A stretch of DNA of 64,000 bases from contig NZ_CP195121.1 in NCBI RefSeq assembly GCF_052057775.1, positions 1 to 64,000 on the forward strand, in the 5' to 3' direction. The DNA comes from Methanococcoides sp052057775. GTDB lineage: Archaea > Halobacteriota > Methanosarcinia > Methanosarcinales > Methanosarcinaceae. A program made the position numbers and the translations under genes. The notes under the pieces are model-generated. The model did no database searches. It saw only the letters and a program-made list of their open reading frames with translations, and had not been told where the DNA came from. Numbering within the stretch: the stretch's first letter is position 1; each line of letters starts with the position of its first letter. Below, piece by piece: positions 27,067 to 35,825 of the stretch.

Positions 27067-28092
27067 TCAAAGACCGCCGTATTCACCAAATATGTTGATA
27101 GACTCCCCACAATTGCGGCACTTGTGCTCCGGAGTAATATTATACTCGCTCACATCAAAGAGTCCGCGCCCTATCAGCAACTCTCCGCAGGAAGGACAAT
27201 ATGTGCTTTCATACCTGTGCCCGAACACATTGCCGAGATAGACGTACTTTAGTCCCACTTCTGTTGCGATCTCATGAGCAGCCTCAAGGGTTTCCACCGG
27301 GGTTGGCGGCAGGTCCTTCATCTTGTAATGCGGCTGGAACCGGGTGAAGTGTATAGGAGTATCGGCGCCGAGATTCTCATAGACCCATGTGGCCAGCTGT
27401 CGAAGCTCATCCTCAGAATCGTTCATTGTGGGGATTATGAGATTCACGACCTCCACGTGCATCCCCAACTCCTTTGCCAGTTTTGCAGACTCCAGGACCG
27501 GTGCAAGCCTGGCACTGGCGACCTTCCTGTAGAAATCCTCTGTGAAAGCCTTGATGTCCACCCTGAAGGCATCAAGATATGGTGAGATGTGTCTCAAAGC
27601 TTCCGGAGTGATGAAACCGTTGGTAACATATACAGTATCCAGTCCTGCCTCCTTTGCAAGCTTTGCAGAATCATAGGTGTATTCATACCAGATGGTAGGT
27701 TCGTTATAGGTCCAGGCAATTGACCTGCAGCCTGTCGCAAGAGCCCTGGATACCGCTTCCTCAGGAGTGATCTCCACGGACAGGGCCTCGTCCAGCTTTA
27801 CCTGTGATATCGTCCAGTTCTGGCAATGCTTACACCTGAAATTACATCCGATCGTACCCAGGGAGTATGCTTTCGATCCCGGATTGAAATGGAACAGCGG
27901 TTTCTTCTCGATCGGATCCACTGCCTCACTGGAAACGGTGTTGTAGATCAGTGAATAAAGCGTACCATCACGATTCTCCCTTACCCCACATATACCTGTC
28001 TTACCCTGAGATATCTTACACCTGTGGTTGCACAGGTTGCATTGAACTTTCCCCTCATCCAGCTTTTCATAGAACATCGCTTCTTTGAGCAT
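27067..28092 (-). CDS. amrS: AmmeMemoRadiSam system radical SAM enzyme
   Basis: 341 residues. N-terminal zinc or cluster-like pair CNLCNHRCKIS and CGVREN, then the radical SAM motif GCNFRCKHC, GRVRD-type barrel strands and a C-terminal CPSCGELLIG...CRNCGESI zinc ribbon. Related to pyruvate formate-lyase activating enzymes; this group travels with MEMO and AMMECR1 proteins of unknown joint function. The MEMO gene is about 5.5 kb away at 33.6 kb, and no AMMECR1 gene is present here. Start chosen at MLKEAMFYEK, seven bases after GGGGA; an ATG seven codons earlier is possible. Confidence 0.9.
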   Translation of the reverse strand: MLKEAMFYEKLDEGKVQCNLCNHRCKISQGKTGICGVRENRDGTLYSLIYNTVSSEAVDPIEKKPLFHFNPGSKAYSLGTIGCNFRCKHCQNWTISQVKLDEALSVEITPEEAVSRALATGCRSIAWTYNEPTIWYEYTYDSAKLAKEAGLDTVYVTNGFITPEALRHISPYLDAFRVDIKAFTEDFYRKVASARLAPVLESAKLAKELGMHVEVVNLIIPTMNDSEDELRQLATWVYENLGADTPIHFTRFQPHYKMKDLPPTPVETLEAAHEIATEVGLKYVYLGNVFGHRYESTYCPSCGELLIGRGLFDVSEYNITPEHKCRNCGESINIFGEYGGL

Positions 28093-28263
28093 TAGCATTC
28101 CCCAAGACAACATTATCCCGGATACTTAAAAAGCCTTCTTTAAAATGAAGATGATTTGAAACGATCTAAAATTGAAGGGATAACAGGTAGATGTAGATAA
28201 GAAAATTCAAAGATAGGGAAGCAGGAGTAATAGAAAAAACAAACCAAAAAAGAAAAGCACACC

Positions 28264-28282
28264 CCTCCATAGAGAAGGGGAA
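28264..28282 (-). terminator. Terminator after idsA
   Basis: On the minus strand CCCCTTCTC...GGAGGGG forms a short hairpin 13 bases past the idsA stop, followed by TTTTCTTTTTTGG and further T-rich sequence. Ends the long minus-strand isoprenoid cluster. Between here and amrS I see no gene. Confidence 0.6.
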
Positions 28283-28295
28283 AGGAAACGAATTA

Positions 28296-29264
28296 TCAGT
28301 AGTTCCTTGTGACCATGTAATCCGCTACAGCGAGCAGGATCTCCTTTGCTTCAGAGTCCTCAAGGATATCAAGCATCTTCTTACCTTTTTCAAGGGAAGA
28401 TGCGGAAAGTTCCTGTGCGTAGCCGATAGAACCGGACTTCTCAAGAATGGCAACTGCCTCGTCGATCTGCTCCGATGTGGCAGCCTCGCCTTTACCGAAG
28501 ATCTCAAGCTCAACGCCATGGTTGAGAGCATGGATAGCTATGAGGGTCCTCTTGCCTTCCACCAGGTCGCTTCCACGAACCTTGCCGAGGATCTCCTCAG
28601 GAGTCACCATATCGATAACGTCATCCTGTATCTGGAAGCTGATACCCACAAGGCGGCCAAACTCATAAAGTGCATCTGCAACCTCATCGGAAGCTCCGCC
28701 AAGCAGAGCACCGACCTTTGCGGCTGCACCATAGAGCACAGATGTCTTCTTCTCGACCATCTCAAGATACTCTTCCTCTGAAACAGCATCACGGGTCTCG
28801 AACTCGACATCCATCCACTGGCCCTCGCATATCTCGGTACATGTCCTTGAAAGAAGAGCTACACACTTCAGGATCCTTTCAGGGTCCTTTTCCATTGATG
28901 AGATGATCTCAAAGGCCTTGGAATAGAGAGTATCTCCTGCAAGGATAGCACCTGCACTGCCCCATTTTACATGAACCGCAGGCATTCCGCGCCTGATATC
29001 GTCATTGTCCATTATGTCATCATGCACAAGGGTGAAATTGTGGACCAGTTCCAGTGCCACTGCTGCCGGAACAACTGACATGGGGTCGCCGCCAACAGCC
29101 TCAGTTGCGAGCATAAGGACGGCAGGACGGAGACGCTTTCCACCTGCATCCGGCAAGTATCTTGATGCCTTGTAAAGCTCTTCAGGATGCTCGATGGGGA
29201 GCATTTCCTCTATACCCTTATCGACATGCACACTTCGTTTTTTTATTTCATCCATAAGATCCAT
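28296..29264 (-). CDS. idsA: Geranylgeranyl / polyprenyl diphosphate synthase
   Basis: Condenses isopentenyl diphosphate with allylic primers to make the C20 chain of archaeal ether lipids. 322 residues from MDLMDEIKKRS. First aspartate-rich motif DDIMDND after LVHNFTLVH, GGKRLRP for diphosphate binding, second motif QDDVIDM. An upstream ATG (MVVVSMDLM) five codons earlier is also possible. Last gene of the mvk-ipk-fni-rnj-idsA series, so the cluster covers the mevalonate-to-prenyl-chain route except its middle steps. Confidence 0.93.
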   Translation of the reverse strand: MDLMDEIKKRSVHVDKGIEEMLPIEHPEELYKASRYLPDAGGKRLRPAVLMLATEAVGGDPMSVVPAAVALELVHNFTLVHDDIMDNDDIRRGMPAVHVKWGSAGAILAGDTLYSKAFEIISSMEKDPERILKCVALLSRTCTEICEGQWMDVEFETRDAVSEEEYLEMVEKKTSVLYGAAAKVGALLGGASDEVADALYEFGRLVGISFQIQDDVIDMVTPEEILGKVRGSDLVEGKRTLIAIHALNHGVELEIFGKGEAATSEQIDEAVAILEKSGSIGYAQELSASSLEKGKKMLDILEDSEAKEILLAVADYMVTRNY

Positions 29265-29295
29265 ACTAACCACGACCATGTTATAATTCAAGTGA

Positions 29296-30639
29296 TCATT
29301 CTTCAATATATAATTCTTCACCATTTCTCAGCAGGTGCACGGTATCACCAAGGATGTAGCCTGCATCTTCTGCCATCTCAATGTATGCACTATGCATTTC
29401 GATAGTACCATGTGCAGGGATGACATGCTCAGGATTAATCATCCTCAGAAGTTCCCAGTGGTCCTCACGGTATGCATGTCCTGAAACGTGGACATTGTCA
29501 TAGATACGTCCGCCCTTCATCCTTATCTTGGTCTCCAGAGCATAGCGGTTTGCCTGTGTCATCGGACTCGGGATAACGTTCGCAGAGAAGATAATACGGT
29601 CACCGGACTCGATCTCATATGGTGTGTCACCATTCGCGATCCTTGAAAGGATAGCACCCGGCTCACCCTGATGACCTGTTACTATCGGGAGGTATTTCTC
29701 CTTACCTTCATTCATGATCTTCTTGAAGGCCCTGTCAATATCCTTCCTCTTCCCGTACACCTCTACGTTGTCAGGGAAGTCGATATATCCCATTTCCTTT
29801 GCAGTTACAACATACTTGTCCATGGAACGTCCCATGAGCACAGGGATACGTCCCATCTCGCCTGCGAACTGGATGATAGAGTTGATACGGGCTATGTGAG
29901 AAGCAAAGGTAGTCACAATCATACCCACATCGGATTCCTCTGTACCAAGAAGTACATCACGGAGCATATCGTGAGCGATCCTCTCGGAAGGTGTCTTACC
30001 GGCACGTCCTGCGTTGGTGCTCTCCACCATCATACAGATAACGCCTTCCTGTCCAAGTTCCCTGAGCCTCTCAAAGTCCGGCTGCTCACCCAGTGTGGGC
30101 ATGCGGTCGAGCTTGAAATCACAGGCATAAAGGATGGCACCTGCAGGTGTGTGGACTGCAACGAACACAGCATCGATGATACTGTGCTGGACACGTATAA
30201 GCTCAATGGACACTTCATCATTGACCTGGTAGATACCACCTGCTTCAACAGGGATGATCCTGTTCTTTACACCGAACTTACGCTCGGAGTCGATCTGCTG
30301 CTTAACAAGGGCAGCAGTGTATGGTGTACCAATGATCGGGGCGGTGTACCTGTGTGCAAGCTTTGAGATCGCACCGATGTGGTCAAGGTGACCGTGTGTA
30401 CAAACGATAGCAACAACATTGCCATTGACCTGCTTCATGATCGTATCATCAGGGATTGCACCCATTTCGATCAGTTCGAGGGAATGCATCTTATCAATTT
30501 CCACATCCTCATGGATCTGGACCCTATCCAGCCTCAGACCCATATCTACGATAATGATGTCCTCGTCAACTCTTATAGCAGTCATGTTGCGGCCCATTTC
30601 ATTATATCCGCCTACTGCTATTATTCCAATATCTGTCAT
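29296..30639 (-). CDS. rnj: Archaeal ribonuclease J (beta-CASP metallo-beta-lactamase)
   Basis: 447 residues. Beta-lactamase core motif CTHGHLDHIG, later TACDFKLD-like strand (YACDFKLDRMP), beta-CASP insert, then SGHAYREDHWELL and PAHGTIEMH. Family members are 5'-3' exoribonucleases (aRNase J). GGAGG precedes the ATG of MTDIGIIAVGG. The position between fni and idsA is conserved in euryarchaea, though the functional link with isoprenoids is unknown. Confidence 0.9.
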   Translation of the reverse strand: MTDIGIIAVGGYNEMGRNMTAIRVDEDIIIVDMGLRLDRVQIHEDVEIDKMHSLELIEMGAIPDDTIMKQVNGNVVAIVCTHGHLDHIGAISKLAHRYTAPIIGTPYTAALVKQQIDSERKFGVKNRIIPVEAGGIYQVNDEVSIELIRVQHSIIDAVFVAVHTPAGAILYACDFKLDRMPTLGEQPDFERLRELGQEGVICMMVESTNAGRAGKTPSERIAHDMLRDVLLGTEESDVGMIVTTFASHIARINSIIQFAGEMGRIPVLMGRSMDKYVVTAKEMGYIDFPDNVEVYGKRKDIDRAFKKIMNEGKEKYLPIVTGHQGEPGAILSRIANGDTPYEIESGDRIIFSANVIPSPMTQANRYALETKIRMKGGRIYDNVHVSGHAYREDHWELLRMINPEHVIPAHGTIEMHSAYIEMAEDAGYILGDTVHLLRNGEELYIEE

Positions 30640-30793
30640 ATTTTCCTCCAATAACTTCTGGTTATTTTATATACAAATGATTCCTTTGGTCCCTTGACCA
30701 AAAAATGAATGTGATCTGTGATGTATTTACGACCGACCATTTACATGTCCGGCCTCATTTTACTAAACCCGGGATCCCAGCTCAGTCCTGAAC

Positions 30794-31864
30794 TCAGATC
30801 TCTTTTACGTCAAACCCACGCTGTGTGATGTATTCCTTCGTCCAGCCTGTGACCACTGCCTTTGACTCTGTACGCAGCTCGTTCACATTCCCGCATCCGC
30901 AAAGGAACATTGCGACCCTCAGTTCATTGAGCATGGCTGAGAGACTCTCCACAACTGCATCCTTACCTACCAGAGCAGGTGCAACAAAAGGAAGCGCTGC
31001 GCTTGCAGCATATGCTCCCAGAGAAAGGGATTTTGCAATATCAAGACCTGTCCTGACACCGCCTGTGGATATCACAGGAAGGTAGTTCCTGCATTCAAGC
31101 ACACTGGAAACTGTGGGGATACCAAAATCCCAGTACAGGTTACCGAGGTCCTCAAAGACCTTATCACCACTTTCCCTTGCACGATAGACCTCTACGCCGG
31201 ACCAGCTTGTTCCGCCAACTCCGCCAACATCTATTGCACTGACGCCTGCCTCTTTGAGCATCTGTGCGTCCTCTTTGGAGATACCTGCACCGGTCTCCTT
31301 TGCAATGATAGGCACCTTCAGTGAGCAAACCTCTTCTATGGCTTCAAGAACACCTGTTGCATCCCTGTCACCTTCGGGCTGTATAGCCTCCTGAAGGAAA
31401 TTCAGATGGACTGCCATTGCATCCGCATCCAGCATTTCCACAAGCCTTTCGATGGCTTCAATATCATATTCCCTGAGCTGGGCCGCCCCGATGTTCCCGT
31501 AGACAAATGCATTCGGAGCAACATCGCGTACAACACTGAATGAATCTTCCTGCTCAGGGTCCTCTATGGCAGCCCTCTGGCTACCCACGCCAATGCCTAC
31601 ACCCATCTCTTCAGCAGCTTCCGCAAGTGCTGCGTTCACCGGTTTGGTATCCGGATGACCGCCGGTAATCGATGCTATCAGGAAAGGTGCCTTGAGCTTC
31701 CTTCCGAGGAACTCGGTTGAAAGATCGATCGCGTCCATATTTATCTGAGGCAGTGCTCTGTGTACGAGCATCACATCGTCAAATCCTGATGTGACATCCT
31801 TTGACTCTACCGGACGCTGCGCACAATGCTCAAGATGCTCTATCTTCCTTCTGGACGTACTCAA
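30794..31864 (-). CDS. fni: Type 2 isopentenyl-diphosphate isomerase (FMN-dependent)
   Basis: Interconverts isopentenyl and dimethylallyl diphosphate using reduced FMN. 356 residues from a TTG start (STSRRKIEHLEHC), AGGT eight bases upstream. FMN barrel motifs: APFLIASITGGHP, GSQRAAIEDP, NLGAAQ-like NIGAAQLREY, KETGAGIS, DVGGVGGTSW and STGGVRTGLD. Lies 23 bases after ipk, consistent with cotranscription. Confidence 0.95.
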   Translation of the reverse strand: MSTSRRKIEHLEHCAQRPVESKDVTSGFDDVMLVHRALPQINMDAIDLSTEFLGRKLKAPFLIASITGGHPDTKPVNAALAEAAEEMGVGIGVGSQRAAIEDPEQEDSFSVVRDVAPNAFVYGNIGAAQLREYDIEAIERLVEMLDADAMAVHLNFLQEAIQPEGDRDATGVLEAIEEVCSLKVPIIAKETGAGISKEDAQMLKEAGVSAIDVGGVGGTSWSGVEVYRARESGDKVFEDLGNLYWDFGIPTVSSVLECRNYLPVISTGGVRTGLDIAKSLSLGAYAASAALPFVAPALVGKDAVVESLSAMLNELRVAMFLCGCGNVNELRTESKAVVTGWTKEYITQRGFDVKEI

Positions 31865-31887
31865 ATTTATCAAACCTGTAAATGTAA

Positions 31888-32661
31888 TTAAGAATCCCTT
31901 ATTGCTGTTCCGATATTCTCACCATTCAGAAAACCCGAAACATTACCTGCAACTGTTGCATTGAATATATATGAGGTTATACTTGATGCTTTTCCAAGTT
32001 CCAGCATCTCAAGCACCTTACCAAGCATACCGCCTGTAACATCCGTGCCTGCTGAACCACCAATATATCCCTTTACTTCTTCGAAGTTATCCGAAGTTAT
32101 CACAGGAATAGTGTTGCCCTCATCATCAAGAACACCATTTGCAGCACTTCCAACGCCAATACGGGAAGCACCAAGTGATGTTGCAAGGTAAGGGATGACC
32201 TGGTCGCCTGACACGATGGATACTCCTTTTTCACTATCCATTACCACATCGCCATGCAATACAGGGATTAGACCCTTTTCAAGCATCAAACGGATGCTTC
32301 CAAGATACATCTCCGAGATCCTGCCGCCCTTTGCAACAGTACATCCCATCGGATGAACAGCTATGGCATTGACACCCTCATCGTTCAGGATGTCCACGAC
32401 GATCCTGTTCAGGGATTTCACTGCCTTGTGGGTGACGACCGCACCCTCTGCATGGAACCTTTCCGTAAGTGCATATCTTTTTGCCTGTGGGTGTCCGTAT
32501 GAACCGGCACCATGCACAATGATAAGTTTTCCTTCAAAACCTGAGATCTCACGTGCAATGCGTATGATCTCTTCTTCCCAGGCAAGACCGTCTTCCGAAT
32601 TTTTGTCGGTAATGACGCTCCCACCTATCTTCAATATCGTAATATCTTCTGTTAAGCTCAT
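31888..32661 (-). CDS. ipk: Isopentenyl phosphate kinase
   Basis: Last step of the archaeal modified mevalonate pathway: phosphorylates isopentenyl phosphate. 257 residues, amino acid kinase fold, with LKIGGSVITDKN, the substrate-binding VHGAGSYGHPQA and TDVTGGMLGKV. The start ATG overlaps the mvk stop as ATGA with GGGAGGAATCC upstream. Confidence 0.95.
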   Translation of the reverse strand: MSLTEDITILKIGGSVITDKNSEDGLAWEEEIIRIAREISGFEGKLIIVHGAGSYGHPQAKRYALTERFHAEGAVVTHKAVKSLNRIVVDILNDEGVNAIAVHPMGCTVAKGGRISEMYLGSIRLMLEKGLIPVLHGDVVMDSEKGVSIVSGDQVIPYLATSLGASRIGVGSAANGVLDDEGNTIPVITSDNFEEVKGYIGGSAGTDVTGGMLGKVLEMLELGKASSITSYIFNATVAGNVSGFLNGENIGTAIRDS

Positions 32662-33569
32662 CGGGATTCCTCCCTTACGCCTATATCCGTTGCTTCGGTC
32701 ACAACAACATCCCCGCCTGCAGAAGCAATTGCATCAGCAACATCACCCACACGTTCCCGAGGGGCTATCGCAACCATACAACCGCCACCTCCGGCACCGG
32801 TTATCTTTGCGCCATAAGCACCATTGTTACGGGCAGCATATGTAAATGAACTTAGTTCAGAGCATCCAACACCGATAGCATCCAGAAGGCCCTGATTAAT
32901 GTTCATCAGCTTGCCTACGGAAACATAGTCCTTTGAATTCACGGATCCTTCACCTACAAGTGACATCTTCCCGATGGATGACAGTACCGGACCGATTACA
33001 TCAGGAAAGCTCTCATTGAGCTCTGCGACATTTGACACAAGCTCTTTTGTGGAAGAGAAGATGTTAGTATTACCGATAACGATCCCGCAGTCAATCAGTT
33101 CAAGTTTCTTACGCTGGGGTATCATGACGACGCCACCCATGGTGCAAACGTATGTATCTGTGGGACTTGCAGCACCCTGGATCCTCTGCTCCACCTCATG
33201 CCCCATCCGGGCGATCTCGTCAAGTTCAAGACCGGTTTCAAGCAAGGCATCCAATGCCTTTATTGTAGCTATGGTAACAGCTGCGGAGGAACCGAGCCCG
33301 GAGCCGACAGGGATCTCGGACACTATCCGGATACTCACGCCTTTAAGGGATGATAATTCCCGGAAACGTTCCACAACTGCTGAAACATAAGGATGCGTCT
33401 CAAAGTCAATTCCGGTAGTTCCCAAAGAGGAACTTATGATCACTGAATCTGCAGGGGCAACACTTACACGTGTGCGTATATCTACTGCACAACAGACAGC
33501 AGGCTCACCGTAAACTACTGCATGTTCACCGAAAAGGTAAACTTTTCCCGGTGCTGAACAGGTTATCAT
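32658..33569 (-). CDS. mvk: Mevalonate kinase
   Basis: GHMP kinase that phosphorylates mevalonate. 303 residues: APGKVYLFGEHAVVYG, the ATP loop PVGSGLGSSAAVTIA and C-terminal KITGAGGGGCMVAI. Followed by ipk with a four-base overlap. Phosphomevalonate dehydratase and decarboxylase genes of the archaeal route are not in the window. Confidence 0.96.
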   Translation of the reverse strand: MITCSAPGKVYLFGEHAVVYGEPAVCCAVDIRTRVSVAPADSVIISSSLGTTGIDFETHPYVSAVVERFRELSSLKGVSIRIVSEIPVGSGLGSSAAVTIATIKALDALLETGLELDEIARMGHEVEQRIQGAASPTDTYVCTMGGVVMIPQRKKLELIDCGIVIGNTNIFSSTKELVSNVAELNESFPDVIGPVLSSIGKMSLVGEGSVNSKDYVSVGKLMNINQGLLDAIGVGCSELSSFTYAARNNGAYGAKITGAGGGGCMVAIAPRERVGDVADAIASAGGDVVVTEATDIGVREESR

Positions 33570-33594
33570 ATCAAAATGCCCCGATTACAGATAA

Positions 33595-34389
33595 TTATTC
33601 CACAATGATGCCGGCATATCCCACTACCATAGGATCGCCTGAGACATCCCCACTATTAGCGTATTTGACCAGGTGTGTGCTCTTTGCGCCATATTCCTTT
33701 GCAGCGCTCAGCATTGCCGAGATAGGGCCGTATCCGCAGGCTGAGATGTTCTCTTCTGCCCTTCTGCGATAAAATTCCGGCACATCCATGTCAAGGATAG
33801 CATCTATCAGGTAGTGGTCCACACGGTCAGCATGCTCTGCAGAAACGTAATGTGACATATCACTTGATGCGATGAAGACAACCTTCTTTCCGGACTCTTT
33901 GGCCGCACGTGCAACCTCCTGACCAACCTCCACAGCAGTTTCCTCATCCTGCATGCCCATGCATATAGGCAGGATCTTGAAATCATTTCCGAACCTGTGC
34001 TGGAGGAAAGGTATCTGGACCTCGATGGAGTGCTCGAACCTGTGAGCGATCTCATCCATGTCGATTATCGTACCTGCGAGAAGCTTGCCGATATCACGGT
34101 CTGTTTCAATGTCTCCCAGTGGCATCTTCCATGTGTCCTGCGACATTGCCACAGGAGAACCATAACCTGTATGGTTCGGTCCGAAAAAGATGTAAGTGTC
34201 AGCTTTCGGCAGGGTTGCATAAACGCTTGCTGCAACCTTTCCGGAATAGATATATCCCGCATGGGGGACAACTGCTCCGACCACATCACGAGGCGTGATC
34301 TCAATGCCCTGAAAACACCTGGAAACCTCTTTCTTAAGGTTTTTAGGATTTAATGGATAAAACTGTCCTGCAACTGCTGGTTGTCTCAT
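33595..34389 (-). CDS. amrB: MEMO1-family protein (AmmeMemoRadiSam protein B)
   Basis: 264 residues beginning MRQPAVAGQFYP, the family hallmark, with VVPHAGYIYSG, FGPNHTGYG and ASSDMSHY. Related in fold to class III extradiol dioxygenases, with His and Asp or Cys residues lining a metal site; human MEMO1 binds metals. Function in archaea unknown. AGAGGTG precedes the start. Conserved position between rps2 and mvk in methanogens. Confidence 0.93.
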   Translation of the reverse strand: MRQPAVAGQFYPLNPKNLKKEVSRCFQGIEITPRDVVGAVVPHAGYIYSGKVAASVYATLPKADTYIFFGPNHTGYGSPVAMSQDTWKMPLGDIETDRDIGKLLAGTIIDMDEIAHRFEHSIEVQIPFLQHRFGNDFKILPICMGMQDEETAVEVGQEVARAAKESGKKVVFIASSDMSHYVSAEHADRVDHYLIDAILDMDVPEFYRRRAEENISACGYGPISAMLSAAKEYGAKSTHLVKYANSGDVSGDPMVVGYAGIIVE

Positions 34390-34469
34390 ACTATTGTCAC
34401 CTCTTGCACCCCCAAATGGGACATCTACTGTATGAGTAATGGTGCAACGGAGAAAAGAGAACAGGTCGT

Positions 34470-35114
34470 TTAAAGACCTGTCTCGAAATCACTAAGCTCG
34501 TATTTGAAAGGAATTCCCCTTTCTTTTGCAACTTCCCTTGCAAGCAACCAGTACACAAGTGACAGTGCTTTCCTACCCTTGTTGTTGGTGGGGATGACAA
34601 GGTCCACGTTTGATGTCATGTTGTTGGTATCACAAAGTGCAACAACAGGGACTCCTACACTCACAGCTTCCTTGATGACCTGTGAATCTCCGGCAGGGTC
34701 TGTAACAATAACGACATCCGGCTCAAAGAAGCCTTCCTGTACAGGGTTTGTCAGAGAACCTGGAATGAATCTTCCAACTCTTGAAACTGCGCCGATGGAC
34801 TTTGAGAACATTGTTGCTGGATACTGACCGTACTGACGTGCGGATACAACAAGTATCCTTGAAGGGTCGTATTTTGAAAGGAAGTGAGCAATTGACCTGA
34901 TCCTCTCGTCGGTTGACTGGATGTCAAGAACGTAAAGACCATCTGTCCTTACACGGTAGACGAACTTCATCATGTTCTGGGTCTTCTGCTGTGTACCGAT
35001 GTGAACACCTGCTGCAAGGTACTCATCGATTGGTACCAATGATGTTGATTCGGTTGTTTCCTGTACTGCTGCGGCCTCTTCCGCGTTGACTTCAATATTT
35101 TCTGTAGCTTCCAT
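34470..35114 (-). CDS. rps2: Ribosomal protein S2 (uS2)
   Basis: 214 residues: small-subunit protein with AAGVHIGTQQKT, FVYRVRTDGLYVLDI, PEPDVVIVTDP-type strand and LALCDTNN-type motif (VALCDTNN). An acidic N-terminal tail of about 20 residues (NAEEAAAVQE) precedes the core. AGGTG upstream of ATG. Follows rpoK by 13 bases. Confidence 0.97.
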   Translation of the reverse strand: MEATENIEVNAEEAAAVQETTESTSLVPIDEYLAAGVHIGTQQKTQNMMKFVYRVRTDGLYVLDIQSTDERIRSIAHFLSKYDPSRILVVSARQYGQYPATMFSKSIGAVSRVGRFIPGSLTNPVQEGFFEPDVVIVTDPAGDSQVIKEAVSVGVPVVALCDTNNMTSNVDLVIPTNNKGRKALSLVYWLLAREVAKERGIPFKYELSDFETGL

Positions 35115-35127
35115 ATATTCACCTCAA

Positions 35128-35307
35128 TTATTCGTAATCTCTCTTAACTGTAACCGGTATTACACCTTTTTCAAATTCCAATATAGCAATGCGTAATGAA
35201 TCTGTGCTCTCGTCTTCGATAAGAACCGGAGCCTCCATTGCGATCTGAAGTGATCTCGCCCCAATGATCCTTGCACGCTCGTACCTGGTATAATTCTCCT
35301 TGCTCAA
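35128..35307 (-). CDS. rpoK: RNA polymerase subunit Rpo6 (RpoK)
   Basis: 59 residues translated by hand: MSKENYTRYERARIIGARS, then LQIAMEAPVLI and ending VTVKRDYE. It is the archaeal equivalent of bacterial omega and eukaryotic RPB6, and supports assembly of the large polymerase subunits. Start is TTG with AAAGGTGAT five bases upstream. Sits between rpoN/tRNA-Pro and rps2, the classical order. Confidence 0.95.
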   Translation of the reverse strand: MSKENYTRYERARIIGARSLQIAMEAPVLIEDESTDSLRIAILEFEKGVIPVTVKRDYE

Positions 35308-35381
35308 CTGATCACCTTTATGAAAAGTACGTCATTAGAAAGAACAAATCGGATTTGTAGACAAGTAATATGATATTAACA

Positions 35382-35479
35382 AATAACCACGAAATAAAAG
35401 TAGTTATGTTGATCTGATATTCTGGTTTGTTAAATGTGAAAGTGGTTATTCGGAATCCCTCCGAATATGGTCATATATA
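35382..35479 (-). promoter_or_regulatory. Promoter and structured leader upstream of rpoK
   Basis: TATATA at 35474-35479 would start transcription near 35450. There the RNA would begin AATAACCAC, which pairs perfectly with GTGGTTATT ending at 35382, closing a loop of about 50 nt. A second, overlapping hairpin (ATTCGG/CCGAAT, 35448-35466) would compete with it. No T-run follows, so a structured rpoK-rps2 leader of about 140 nt is more likely than a separate RNA. Confidence 0.4.
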
Positions 35480-35518
35480 CGATCAATTGCCCCAATCAGT
35501 GATCCTTAAAGGGTATAA

Positions 35519-35624
35519 TGGGACCGCTGAGATTTGAACTCAGGTACCGGCGTGGTTCGCACAGACTTGTAAGAAGAGCCGTGTCCCGAACGCCGAAGGA
35601 TGGTCCAGGCTACCCTACGGTCCC
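35519..35624 (-). tRNA. tRNA-Pro (CGG) with a 31-nt intron
   Basis: Acceptor GGGACCG/CGGTCCC, T arm CTGAG-TTCAAAT-CTCAG, discriminator A. The anticodon stem CGGCG/CGCCG closes a 38-nt loop. Removing complement 35554-35584 leaves a normal loop TTCGGGA with anticodon CGG and splits at position 37/38. A bulge-helix-bulge is visible: TTCG pairs with CGAA between three-base bulges GGA and CCA, with an intron stem CAC/GTG. The 5' end is one base after the rpoN stop, so processing must cut at the very end of that coding sequence. Confidence 0.9.
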
Positions 35625-35625
35625 T

Positions 35626-35814
35626 TCACTGATATGGAGCCATCATATCGACAAGGTTGACGTGTGCAAGGAACATACGCCTGCAGCAGTATCTTGTGAA
35701 TTTCAGGTCATCAAGTACAGCAGCAGGATCTTCTCCTTCCTTTACACGCCTCTCGTACTCTTCCCAGCTTCCCGCAATTACTTTTCCACATGTGAAACAG
35801 CGAACTGGAATCAT
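35626..35814 (-). CDS. rpoN: RNA polymerase subunit Rpo10 (RpoN)
   Basis: 62 residues, MIPVRCFTCGKVI then RYCCRRMFL: the four-cysteine zinc site (CxxC and CC) of Rpo10/RPB10. AAGGTAGGT lies before the ATG. Its stop is separated by one base from tRNA-Pro, so the messenger and the tRNA probably share one transcript. Confidence 0.97.
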   Translation of the reverse strand: MIPVRCFTCGKVIAGSWEEYERRVKEGEDPAAVLDDLKFTRYCCRRMFLAHVNLVDMMAPYQ

Positions 35815-35825
35815 TAGTACCTACC

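Noticed and set aside
26927..27241. 104-codon plus-strand frame downstream of tRNA-Asn
   Set aside because: Mostly antisense to the end of amrS and across the hairpin; no recognisable protein.
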